DNA from: Anaerolineae bacterium
GTDB lineage: Bacteria; Chloroflexota; Anaerolineae; Aggregatilineales; Phototrophicaceae
DNA length: 15,316 nt
Reading direction: 5' to 3'
Assembly (NCBI GenBank): GCA_028284565.1
Contig: JANQRM010000695.1
Location: 1 to 15,316, forward strand
Numbering within the stretch: the stretch's first letter is position 1; the number at the start of each line of letters is the position of its first letter. Below, piece by piece: positions 1-6,315 of this stretch. The translations under genes and the position numbers were made by a program. The notes beneath the pieces were generated by a model, which saw only the letters and a list, made by a program, of their open reading frames with translations, did not search any database and was not told the origin of the DNA.

Positions 1-1005
1 GGCATAATCACCCGGAACATAAAAAGGTGCAAACCCTTCCCCACCTGTTTCGCTGTCATCTCCCATCATGAAGTGGATGAGTAAGCGTGCAGCTGCAGGA
101 TGTGGTGCATTGTCAGCAACACCTAGAAGCGCAGGGAACGCGATACCGGGAGCCGGCGTGACATCATTTGCTATCTGTAGGGCCCAACCTTCTTCTTCAT
201 TATCACGCCTATCAGAATATGATGTGAAACCAACGGGCGGATTTTCTTGATCGATGATACCAACTGCTTCATTGACCGTATCTGTATCATCAACAAGGAT
301 GACACCATTGGCAAAGAGATCACTAATCCATTGCTCACCAGCCGAATTGAACCCCTCATCAATCACAAGTTCTTCGCCAAACAAATCTTCGTAAGCCTCT
401 GCCATAGCGTCAGATTGCAACACTGCCTCCACCATCAAGTCAAGGTAATCCCCACGAATCAATGGATCGACCATAACAACGCGACCATTCCATTCTGGCA
501 GAGTCAGTTCCCATAGGTTTGAAACTGGCGACCCGTCCGGATTGGCACTTTCGTTGTACATTAGGACTTTTGTTGAAATTCGATTAGACAATAATGGCAT
601 CTGGAACGCTTCTGGAACACGATCTGCAAATTGTGGCGGGATGAAGGCTTCGAGATAACCACTCTCCACGAGTTCACCAAATACAACGGGCGAATCAGAG
701 ATATATGCAACATCTAAGTCATAAACCCCGGCATCATGTTCGGCTTGAATACGCGCAATTTGTTCGGTGGATGAAATATCGAAAGGTATCAGGTCGATAT
801 CCGGATAGAGTGCCTCAAAAGCTGTCTCTATCCTGAAGATGCGACTAGTAAAAGAATAAACAACAACTTGCCCCTCCTCAGTTGCAGCTGCGATGAGTGC
901 TTCTAGGTCTTCACCATCCAGGACAGAATCCTGTGCCGATACAAGAAACGTACCCAAAATAACACATATAATAACGATCAAGACATATTGTAACAGGTTT
1001 TTCAT
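1..1005 (-). CDS. Iron/polyamine-type extracellular solute-binding protein (partial)
   Basis: The reading frame is open for 335 codons from an ATG at 1005 and runs off the left edge, so the C-terminus is missing. An AGGAGA ribosome binding site at 1015-1020 lies 9 bases upstream of the ATG and supports this start. Residues 1-24 form a signal peptide (basic MKN, long hydrophobic core, cleavage likely after VSA) and there is no lipobox cysteine. The mature part starts with a helix rich in Glu/Ala, then the EEGQVVVYSF strand, and a later NLWELTLPEWNGRVV segment. These are typical of the AfuA/FbpA and PotD-like binding proteins (type 2 periplasmic fold), which deliver Fe(III), polyamines, phosphonates or phosphorylated compounds to an ABC permease. 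It follows the RpiR regulator by 64 bp in the same direction, so the two are probably one operon, with permease and ATPase genes expected beyond the edge. The substrate is not determined. Confidence 0.85.
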   Translation of the reverse strand, partial: MKNLLQYVLIVIICVILGTFLVSAQDSVLDGEDLEALIAAATEEGQVVVYSFTSRIFRIETAFEALYPDIDLIPFDISSTEQIARIQAEHDAGVYDLDVAYISDSPVVFGELVESGYLEAFIPPQFADRVPEAFQMPLLSNRISTKVLMYNESANPDGSPVSNLWELTLPEWNGRVVMVDPLIRGDYLDLMVEAVLQSDAMAEAYEDLFGEELVIDEGFNSAGEQWISDLFANGVILVDDTDTVNEAVGIIDQENPPVGFTSYSDRRDNEEEGWALQIANDVTPAPGIAFPALLGVADNAPHPAAARLLIHFMMGDDSETGGEGFAPFYVPGDYA

Positions 1006-1014
1006 CTCGTTCTG

Positions 1015-1020
1015 TCTCCT
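1015..1020 (-). promoter_or_regulatory. Ribosome binding site of the solute-binding protein
   Basis: AGGAGA on the minus strand lies 9 bases before the ATG at 1005. It fixes the start of a gene whose stop is outside the window. Confidence 0.7.
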
Positions 1021-1069
1021 TTTAAGTTATACGGGAATCAAAAAAATATAAGTAGAGATTGTGGCTTTT

Positions 1070-1903
1070 TTATTCATTTTCCTCCAATTCAAAATATTTG
1101 ATTAAATCAGATAAGGTGTCTAGGGATTCAAGAGAACGTCCGTCGTCAAGTCGCGCGATTGTCAGAATGAGGGCATTGCAGATTGCCATCGGAACGGTCA
1201 GTGTGAGGAACTGATTTTCTGCACCGCGACTCGCAGCTAACATAATGTCTGGCTGTGGACGGATGAGTACGCCAAGTATATCACTGACGACGATGCTAGA
1301 CGCCTTTACTTGGGTCGCAAGTTCGAGTAAGGGGGCTAGACCTTTCGGTTGGGTATGAAAAGCACAGGCGAAAATGACATCGTCTTTATCTAATGTCAAT
1401 AAGCGCTCAGCCATTTCCCGACCATGTGAATGCAATACGATGGTATCAAAACTTGCCCGTCTCAGTCGCCTATCCATCATGTTGGTGAGAGCTGTTGCGT
1501 GACCTTTAGCGAAGAGAAAAATGCGCCGGGCTTGAATCATGGTTTTGGCTGCGGAGTCAATTTCGGATTGTGTGATACCTTCGCTAAGTTTCTGGAGTGC
1601 AGTTATCTCCTGCTCTACTAAGGTTGAAAGCTCAAAGTTGTCACTACTCTCTAAGCGCCGACGGATGCGCTCGGCAGGAGCAATTTCTTCTCGCAGATCG
1701 TTTCGTAGTTCTTTATAACCACTATAGCCTAGCTTCGCGGCAAGGCGGACAACTGTCGATTCATGAACACCGATGCGTGCCCCAATTTCTGCGGCAGGCA
1801 AAAATGCAGTTTCACGAGGATTAGAGAGCAATTCACGTACAATCTGTTTATCAGAAGTACTTAATTTATGATTTCTTTGTTTAACAACATTTTTAAATGG
1901 CAT
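1070..1903 (-). CDS. RpiR/MurR-family transcriptional regulator (HTH + SIS)
   Basis: A 277-residue protein, the usual length of the RpiR family. Residues about 36-70 form the N-terminal helix-turn-helix, with the family pattern IGVHESTVVRLAAKLGYSGY followed by KELRNDL. Residues about 105-260 form a SIS domain, the sugar-phosphate isomerase fold that binds a phosphorylated sugar effector; the FAKGHA loop at 131-136 sits where the sugar-phosphate loop is expected. Members repress or activate nearby catabolic and uptake genes. Here the regulator is transcribed toward the solute-binding protein gene, 64 bp away with no terminator seen, so it probably controls that operon and itself. The ATG at 1903 is used because an earlier ATG (around 1912) is out of frame; the upstream ribosome binding site is weak. 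The family call is secure; effector and regulon are inference. Confidence 0.92.
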   Translation of the reverse strand: MPFKNVVKQRNHKLSTSDKQIVRELLSNPRETAFLPAAEIGARIGVHESTVVRLAAKLGYSGYKELRNDLREEIAPAERIRRRLESSDNFELSTLVEQEITALQKLSEGITQSEIDSAAKTMIQARRIFLFAKGHATALTNMMDRRLRRASFDTIVLHSHGREMAERLLTLDKDDVIFACAFHTQPKGLAPLLELATQVKASSIVVSDILGVLIRPQPDIMLAASRGAENQFLTLTVPMAICNALILTIARLDDGRSLESLDTLSDLIKYFELEENE

Positions 1904-2017
1904 ACTTGCATGTCAAGCTAGCGGGATAGTAGACTACATTTCACTTGAGTGCGTATTTGACCTGATTGTTGTCTTTTGGATCACGAAACACTTAAAGGCA
2001 AACAGGAAAATGACATC

Positions 2018-2041
2018 ATCATTGCTGAAAGTCGCAATGAT
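2018..2041. repeat. 8-bp inverted repeat in the upstream region of the RpiR gene
   Basis: ATCATTGC at 2018-2025 is the perfect reverse complement of GCAATGAT at 2034-2041, with an 8-base gap. It lies 115 bp upstream of the RpiR start codon, inside the 283-bp gap 1904-2186, which otherwise shows no gene. It could be an operator or a small hairpin. The length is short enough to occur by chance. Confidence 0.3.
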
Positions 2042-2130
2042 ATAATAGATGGTCGTTCTGTGATGCCTCTCTCAATAGTGAGATGGTTCAATACAGTTAG
2101 AATAGTTTACACAGTAATTGGATGAATTGG

Positions 2131-2156
2131 GGGGCATTAGCCCCATCATTTTTTGT
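2131..2156 (+). terminator. Possible rho-independent terminator (plus strand)
   Basis: GGGGC (2131-2135) pairs with GCCCC (2140-2144) around an ATTA loop, and after three more bases a T-rich run (TTTTTTGTTTT, 2149-2159) follows. The shape is that of a short terminator read on the plus strand. No intact plus-strand gene ends here, so it may be left over from a lost element. The stem is only five base pairs. Confidence 0.35.
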
Positions 2157-2186
2157 TTTCCAGCTCTCTTACGCTTATAGAAATAG

Positions 2187-2198
2187 TTACCGGAAATG
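2187..2198 (+). repeat. 12-bp direct repeat, copy 1
   Basis: TTACCGGAAATG here recurs in the same orientation at 3252-3263. Both copies show the interrupted match CATTTCCGGTAANTATT on the minus strand. The pair brackets the kinase fragment and the IS982 tail. This copy also supplies the stop codon of the kinase fragment. Confidence 0.4.
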
Positions 2199-3014
2199 GG
2201 TATTTCTATCAGACATGCCCGAGCCACGTTCATCATAGCGAATGAACGTGTTTTCTTTCGATAATTCTTCGAGCCAATGTGACCAGACAGGGCTACGTAA
2301 ATCATAATCCAAATGCGTCAGAAAATGGGCTATTCTGACGATTGGGTAGCCTTCCTCCATTGTCGCATAGGCAATTTGTGTGCCATCAGCACTCTTGGTA
2401 AAGTAGACGCGCTGCTCTAATTGTACTGAACTGGGGGTTGGCGTATCAAAGCGGCGCGTTTTCGGTAGAAGACTGTCAGAAGTTGAATGAGTATTCGAGC
2501 CTTGAATAATCGTTTCAATCGTTGCCCCAATCTGTCGCACACTATGGATACGTTCATTGTGATCTTTTTCGAGCATCAAACTAATCAGTTCCAGCAATTC
2601 AGGTGGGGTATTTGGGCGTATTTCTTCCAATTTCGGTATTGTCTGTGAGATGATATTCATAATTAGTTGAGCAGGGCTAGAGGCATGGAATGGTACATTG
2701 CCGGTAAGCATCTCAAATAACATCACACCAAAAGCCCAAATATCGGCGCGTGTGTCAATCGCCTCTCCCTCTAGCATCTCCGGGGCAAGATAATCCAGTG
2801 TGCCGACCAGCGCATCCGTATCGGTAAGACGCTCTTTATCAACGACATGGGCGACACCAAAATCAGTCAGCCACAATTTATCATCCTCTGCAATTAAGAC
2901 GTTGGCAGGTTTTAAGTCTCGATGGATGATATATAAATAATGTGCGCGGGTGAGCGCGGCAGCTAATTGCAAAGCCAGATGTAGGCACCGTTTGATGGAT
3001 AATTTCTCTGTTTT
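2187..3014 (-). pseudogene. Serine/threonine kinase - alpha/beta hydrolase fusion, fragment broken at both ends
   Basis: The frame encodes the C-lobe of a Hanks-type protein kinase. Taking TTG at 3023 as codon 1, the catalytic loop HRDLKPANV is at residues 34-42, DFG at 54-56, the activation segment ends in APE at 80-82, and DIWAFG is at 94-99. The N-lobe, with its glycine loop and ATP-binding lysine, is absent. A linker leads at about residue 205 to the start of an alpha/beta-hydrolase domain (RVYFTKSADGTQIAYA, later RYDERGSGMSD), which stops before any catalytic triad can be present. Full proteins of this kind in Chloroflexota often continue into further regulatory domains. At about 3014 the frame runs straight into an inverted transposase tail. 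The left end stops at 2187 in a short repeat. It cannot make an active kinase or hydrolase. Confidence 0.85.
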
Positions 3015-3173
3015 TATGACCAACTCAAAAACATCTCACAAATTGAACACTCACGTCATCGTAGCCTCACGGGCTTTATGACCAATCTGCTTGCTGGTTT
3101 GATTGCTTATTGTCACCAACCCAAGAAACCGTCTCTCAATCTCGAATTTCTCCAGTCCATTCAGCTTGCTTAA
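3015..3173 (+). pseudogene. 3' remnant of an IS982-type transposase
   Basis: The plus strand has an open frame with no start of its own, from TAT at 3015 to TAA at 3171. It reads [20 protein letters not shown], then [20 protein letters not shown], and ends in IQLA. The QLKN...IEHSRHRS...[10 protein letters not shown]...PKKPSLN pattern is the C-terminal end of IS982-family transposases. About 53 codons remain of a protein that is normally near 280-300 residues, so most of the element, including its catalytic part, is gone. The upstream edge is fused directly to the opposite-strand kinase fragment at about 3014. ATAACTCACGTTAG shortly after the stop may be the element's end, but no partner end was found. 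The family call rests on recalled consensus, not on a search. Confidence 0.7.
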
Positions 3174-3251
3174 ACATAACTCACGTTAGTATTAGTATCT
3201 ATTGGTGTGACGTTCACGCACGTGCAGATACACATTTTCGTCCGAGAATAC

Positions 3252-3263
3252 TTACCGGAAATG
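3252..3263 (+). repeat. 12-bp direct repeat, copy 2
   Basis: Second copy of TTACCGGAAATG, 1065 bp to the right of the first. It lies in the gene-free stretch 3174-3390, where nothing else was recognised. Confidence 0.4.
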
Positions 3264-3390
3264 AGAATTAGCCTATCGTGCCCAATCTGGCGAAAAGGGT
3301 GAAACTCTATCCTCCAGTTAGATGGTTGGGCTTGGTCTACTTCTCATTCTATAGAAAGCATTTAATGGAGCAAAAGATGTTCATCGCAAT

Positions 3391-3681
3391 GTGAGCGTGA
3401 CCATGGCAACTGTTATTTTTTGTTTAGGTGCAATTTATGTGACTCTCGGGATTTATGGACTGACACTGATCTTCAAGGGGTTGAAAACCATTAGGCGACG
3501 CTCAACTCCACTCGGGTTTCTCCACCTTGTCACAGGTGTATTAGCATCGGGTCCGTGGTTAATCCCAATGCTATGGGATATGCCGTTGGATTGGCGGCTC
3601 TATTTCACACCCATCGTGAGCGTCATTGTGCATTTTCTAATTATCCAAATGGTCAAAACACGATTGAATTGGGTTAGGTGA
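3391..3681 (+). CDS. Small hypothetical membrane protein
   Basis: A 96-codon frame starting at GTG 3391, or 92 codons from ATG 3403; the upstream sequence does not decide between them, since the nearest purine-rich run (GGAG, about 3367) is too far away. The protein is strongly hydrophobic with three likely membrane segments (about residues 6-28, 41-62 and 70-88). They are separated by a short basic loop (KTIRRRST) and an acidic/aromatic loop (MLWDMPLDWR). It ends in a basic tail (KTRLNWVR). I do not recognise a family and propose no function. It is the only intact-looking frame in a stretch of broken genes and insertion-sequence remains, so it may itself be a remnant. In favour of a real gene are the coherent membrane topology and the uninterrupted frame. 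Confidence 0.5.
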   Translation: MSVTMATVIFCLGAIYVTLGIYGLTLIFKGLKTIRRRSTPLGFLHLVTGVLASGPWLIPMLWDMPLDWRLYFTPIVSVIVHFLIIQMVKTRLNWVR

Positions 3682-3807
3682 GCAAGGCTTTTTCTATGTC
3701 TGGTCTGGGTAAGGGTGTATAAAAGCCAAAGGGTCCTTCATGTGATAATCTATAGATGCTAGTCAAGCTGGATGGTGCTTGGATGAATTCGAGGGAGGGA
3801 GTGTGTG

Positions 3808-4426
3808 ATGACGATCGATGTGAATGCCACGGTAACCGATGCCGTCGTCGACCAATATTGGGAACGGGGTTACTGGATCAGTCCTCAACTCTTCAGTGAT
3901 GAACACCTTCGACATCTCTGCGAAGCCCACCAGCGTTTCTGGGCCAATGATCGTGACCGCTCGATTCCGTCTCAATATGGTCTCAAGAGCTATGAGCCGG
4001 ACACACCGCAAGTCCGACAAGTGTGTAATGGTTTCTGGGTGAACGACGAGTTTTGTGCCGCTGTGACCAGTCCCATTCTTGGCGAGATCGGTGCACGGCT
4101 GATGAAGGTTGACAGCGTTCGGCTATGGCATGATCAGGTGCTTTACAAGCCGGGGATTGGTCCCGATGGTACCTCTGAGGCAGGCAATATTGGCTGGCAT
4201 CAAGATTATGCTTTCTGGTAGGTTGCCGGTACCACCAACATGTGCACGGCATGGATCGCCTTGCAGGATACGGATTTAACGAATGGTGGGATGCGGACGA
4301 TCGTGGGGTCTCACCGCTGGGGCTTGGTCAACGAGAGCGACGCCTTTTTCGACCCCGATCTCGAGCGTCTGGCGACGAAGTTCGCGACTGAGGGCAACGG
4401 TCAGTGGCTCGATGAACCCTGTGTAA
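3808..4426 (+). pseudogene. Phytanoyl-CoA dioxygenase (PhyH)-like gene, nonsense mutation and truncated
   Basis: GAGGGAGG at 3791-3798 precedes ATG 3808 with suitable spacing; a GTG one codon earlier (3805) is less likely. The product resembles PhyH-family Fe(II)/2-oxoglutarate oxygenases, which hydroxylate acyl-CoAs and small molecules. The N-terminal YWERGYWISPQLFSDEHL and the metal-binding WHQD (His and Asp of the HxD motif) are present. At 4219-4221 an in-frame TAG follows DYAFW; relatives usually have Gln here, so one C-to-T change would explain it. The same frame continues afterwards (TAWIALQDTDLTNGGMR, then VGSHRWG) to about 4420, where IS6-type sequence replaces the rest. The distal metal-binding His and the 2-oxoglutarate-binding Arg are therefore gone, and the missing part is not on the other side of the element. 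Clearly non-functional. Confidence 0.88.
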
Positions 4427-4442
4427 GGCATTGTCAAGTTAT
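4427..4442 (+). repeat. Left terminal inverted repeat of the IS6-type element
   Basis: GGCATTGTCAAGTTAT is an exact reverse complement of 5225-5240. The next inward base differs between the two ends. Confidence 0.85.
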
Positions 4443-4473
4443 GGACAAAAGTTGGTAATCATGTGATGATGCA

Positions 4474-5176
4474 ATGATGAAAATTCCAAAGAGCCTCTTC
4501 AAAAAGCATCGTTTCCCTATCGACATCATTCAATATGCAGTCTGGTTGTATTTCGTATTTCCGCTAAGTTTTCGTGATGTTGAACTAATGTTATATCAGC
4601 GTGGGATTGTCGTGAGCCATGAGACCATTCGGAACTGGTGCTACAAATTTGGACCGTATTTTGCTCAACAAGTGTTGCGTAAACGGCGCACAGCCAGCCA
4701 CAGACAAGTGGCACTTGGATGAAGTGTTCATAACGATCAATGATCAACGACATTATCTGTGGAGAGCGGTCGATAGTGACGGACTAGTACTCGATATGTT
4801 GATGCAGACTCGGCGCAATGCCAAAGCTACCAAACGGTTCTTCGAAGGTGTACTGGATTCCTCACGGTCTCGTCCTCGAGTGATTGTGACCGATGGACTT
4901 AGGAGCTACAACGTGATTTCGCGGGAGTTACTACCCGATGTGTCCCTTAGACGAAGCAACTATATGAACCATTATGCCGAGAACGCACACCAACCGACCC
5001 GACGCAGAGAACGGCGTATGCAACGTTTCAAGTCACCCGAGCAGGCTCAAGTATTTCTGTCCATCTTTGATATCATTTACCGCTACTTTCATCCGCCAAA
5101 ACACAAACTGCAAGCCCACGATTATCGTCAACAACTTGACCGATGTTGCCATACTTGGTCTCAATTTATTGCATAA
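4474..5176 (+). pseudogene. IS6-family transposase with a frameshift
   Basis: The first frame (4474-4722) gives the N-terminal zinc-finger/HTH region seen in this family: KKHRFPIDIIQYAVWLY, PLSFRDVELML and IVVSHETIRNWCYKFG. A second frame, shifted by +1, then carries the DDE catalytic domain: KWHLDEVF (first Asp), VIVTDGL (second Asp) and YAENAHQP (Glu), ending at TAA 5176. The switch has to occur at about 4685-4715, after VLRKRR and before ATDKWHLDE. The two parts together would make about 234 residues, a normal length for IS6. All three catalytic residues are present, so the frameshift is the only visible defect. IS6 transposases are usually made from one frame, so a mutation is more likely than programmed frameshifting. 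Confidence 0.85.
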
Positions 5177-5224
5177 ATATCAGTCTTCCATTTAGAATCT
5201 TGGCTTCCGATTGTTCGTTCGAGA

Positions 5225-5240
5225 ATAACTTGACAATGCC
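5225..5240 (-). repeat. Right terminal inverted repeat of the IS6-type element
   Basis: ATAACTTGACAATGCC on the plus strand, the exact partner of 4427-4442. The 34 bp between it and the stop of the dehydrogenase gene (5241-5274) contain a weak hairpin but no T-run, so no terminator for the long operon is evident. Confidence 0.85.
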
Positions 5241-5274
5241 CTACCTTATCCTTACTTAAGCGAATAAGATTAGA

Positions 5275-6315
5275 CTACCTCATCACAATGACGACTTTTC
5301 CGAAGTGTTCATAGTCTTCGAGGAGGCGGTGTCCTTCATGAATCTCAGATAAGGGTAAGGTGGTATCGACAACTGGTTTGAGATGCCCTTGCTCGACTAA
5401 ATCAAGGACACACATCAGGTCGTGGATTGTGCCACCATTCGAGCCAAGGATCCTGAGTTGGCGGTGGTAGATTTGGGGGATTTCCATTGTGAAGGATGTG
5501 CCGGAGTGTGAGCCACACGGAACCAGCCTGCCATTGCGTGCGAGGACTTTGAGTGCGTTTGCCCATGTTGCGGAGCCGACATTATCTTGCACAATATCGA
5601 CTCCGCGTTCATTGGTTGCGTCTAGTATCTGTTGTACCCAATCTGCATCTCGGTAATTGAAGACTTGGTGTGCGCCGAGTGCTTTGGCTTTGTCTGCTTT
5701 TTCCAATGTGGAGGTCGTCGCAAAGACTGTGGCACCGGCTTGTCTGGCGATTTGTATCCCCAGCGATGCAACCCCGCCACCTGCACCCAGTATCAGTGCA
5801 ATCTCACCGGGACGCAATTTGCCAATGGAGATAAGCATGTGCCATGCGGTCTTACCAACGATAGGTATAGCAGCCGCTTCAACAAAAGACAGGTTTTGTG
5901 GCTTAGGGAGTAAATTATCAGCCGGAACAACTGTGTATTCTGCCATGCCACCGTCGATGTGTTCCCCGATGATTTGGTGCTTGGGACAAGTTGTTGGTTC
6001 ACCACGACGACAGAATTCGCAGACCCCGCAAGTCACAAGCGGGTAGACAAGGACTTTATCCCCAACCTGCCAATCGGACACGCCCTCGCCAATCGAATCA
6101 ATTGTTCCAGCAATGTCACCTCCGCCGATAAGCGGGAGTGGAATTTCACCGAATTTTGGTCCACGACGGATGCCGACATCCAGCCAATTGAGGGCGCAAG
6201 CCTGAACTTTGATTCGTACCTCACCATAGCTGGGTTGCGGGATGGGAATCGTTTCGAGTTGGATGGAATCACGTTCACCGTGTTCACGAAGAACCGCCGC
6301 TTGCATTGTGGACAT
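5275..6315 (-). CDS. Zinc-type medium-chain dehydrogenase/quinone reductase-like oxidoreductase
   Basis: A 346-residue MDR-superfamily protein, full length. Residues about 1-130 form the GroES-like domain and about 150-285 the Rossmann fold with GAGGGVASLG (177-186) for NAD(P)(H). Four cysteines at 96, 99, 102 and 110 form the structural-zinc lobe. The position that usually supplies the first catalytic-zinc ligand reads CALNWLDV, as in members that lack a catalytic zinc, so a reductase acting on an enone or quinone is as likely as an alcohol dehydrogenase. Its ATG (6315-6313) overlaps the TAA of the fused ATPase gene by one base (TAATG), so translation is probably coupled and it is the last gene of the peptide-transport operon. 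The substrate is unknown. Confidence 0.9.
   Translation of the reverse strand: MSTMQAAVLREHGERDSIQLETIPIPQPSYGEVRIKVQACALNWLDVGIRRGPKFGEIPLPLIGGGDIAGTIDSIGEGVSDWQVGDKVLVYPLVTCGVCEFCRRGEPTTCPKHQIIGEHIDGGMAEYTVVPADNLLPKPQNLSFVEAAAIPIVGKTAWHMLISIGKLRPGEIALILGAGGGVASLGIQIARQAGATVFATTSTLEKADKAKALGAHQVFNYRDADWVQQILDATNERGVDIVQDNVGSATWANALKVLARNGRLVPCGSHSGTSFTMEIPQIYHRQLRILGSNGGTIHDLMCVLDLVEQGHLKPVVDTTLPLSEIHEGHRLLEDYEHFGKVVIVMR

Larger units (their letters stand above)
4427..5240 (+). mobile_element. IS6-type insertion sequence
   Basis: An 814-bp element bounded by perfect 16-bp inverted repeats: GGCATTGTCAAGTTAT at 4427-4442 and its reverse complement at 5225-5240. With one mismatch the repeats extend outward to 4423 and 5244. 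Size, single transposase gene and end structure fit the IS6 family, which moves by replicative transposition and cointegrate formation. The flanking 8 bp (CTGTGTAA on the left, CTACCTTA on the right) do not match, so there is no clear target duplication. Together with the lost 3' half of the dioxygenase gene this points to an adjacent deletion after insertion. The outer edges may be off by a few bases. Confidence 0.85.

Noticed and set aside
2072..2305. 77-codon minus-strand frame as a gene
   Set aside because: It overlaps the kinase-hydrolase fragment in another frame and shows no recognisable domain.
3230..3237. Palindromic GCACGTGC-like sequence in the gene-free stretch
   Set aside because: Too short and isolated to support a regulatory site.
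3716..3723. TATAAA as a -10 promoter box for the dioxygenase gene
   Set aside because: No acceptable -35 box at 16-18 bp upstream, and the gene is dead.
4219..4221. TAG in the dioxygenase frame as a read-through or recoded codon
   Set aside because: The gene also lacks its 3' part because of the insertion element, so a plain nonsense mutation in a dead gene is simpler. No recoding signal was seen.
4680..4722. Programmed frameshift in the transposase
   Set aside because: No slippery A-run or similar motif is visible in the overlap, and IS6 transposases normally use one frame.
5241..5274. Terminator after the dehydrogenase gene
   Set aside because: A weak CTTAT/ATAAG hairpin exists but has no T-run and short stems.
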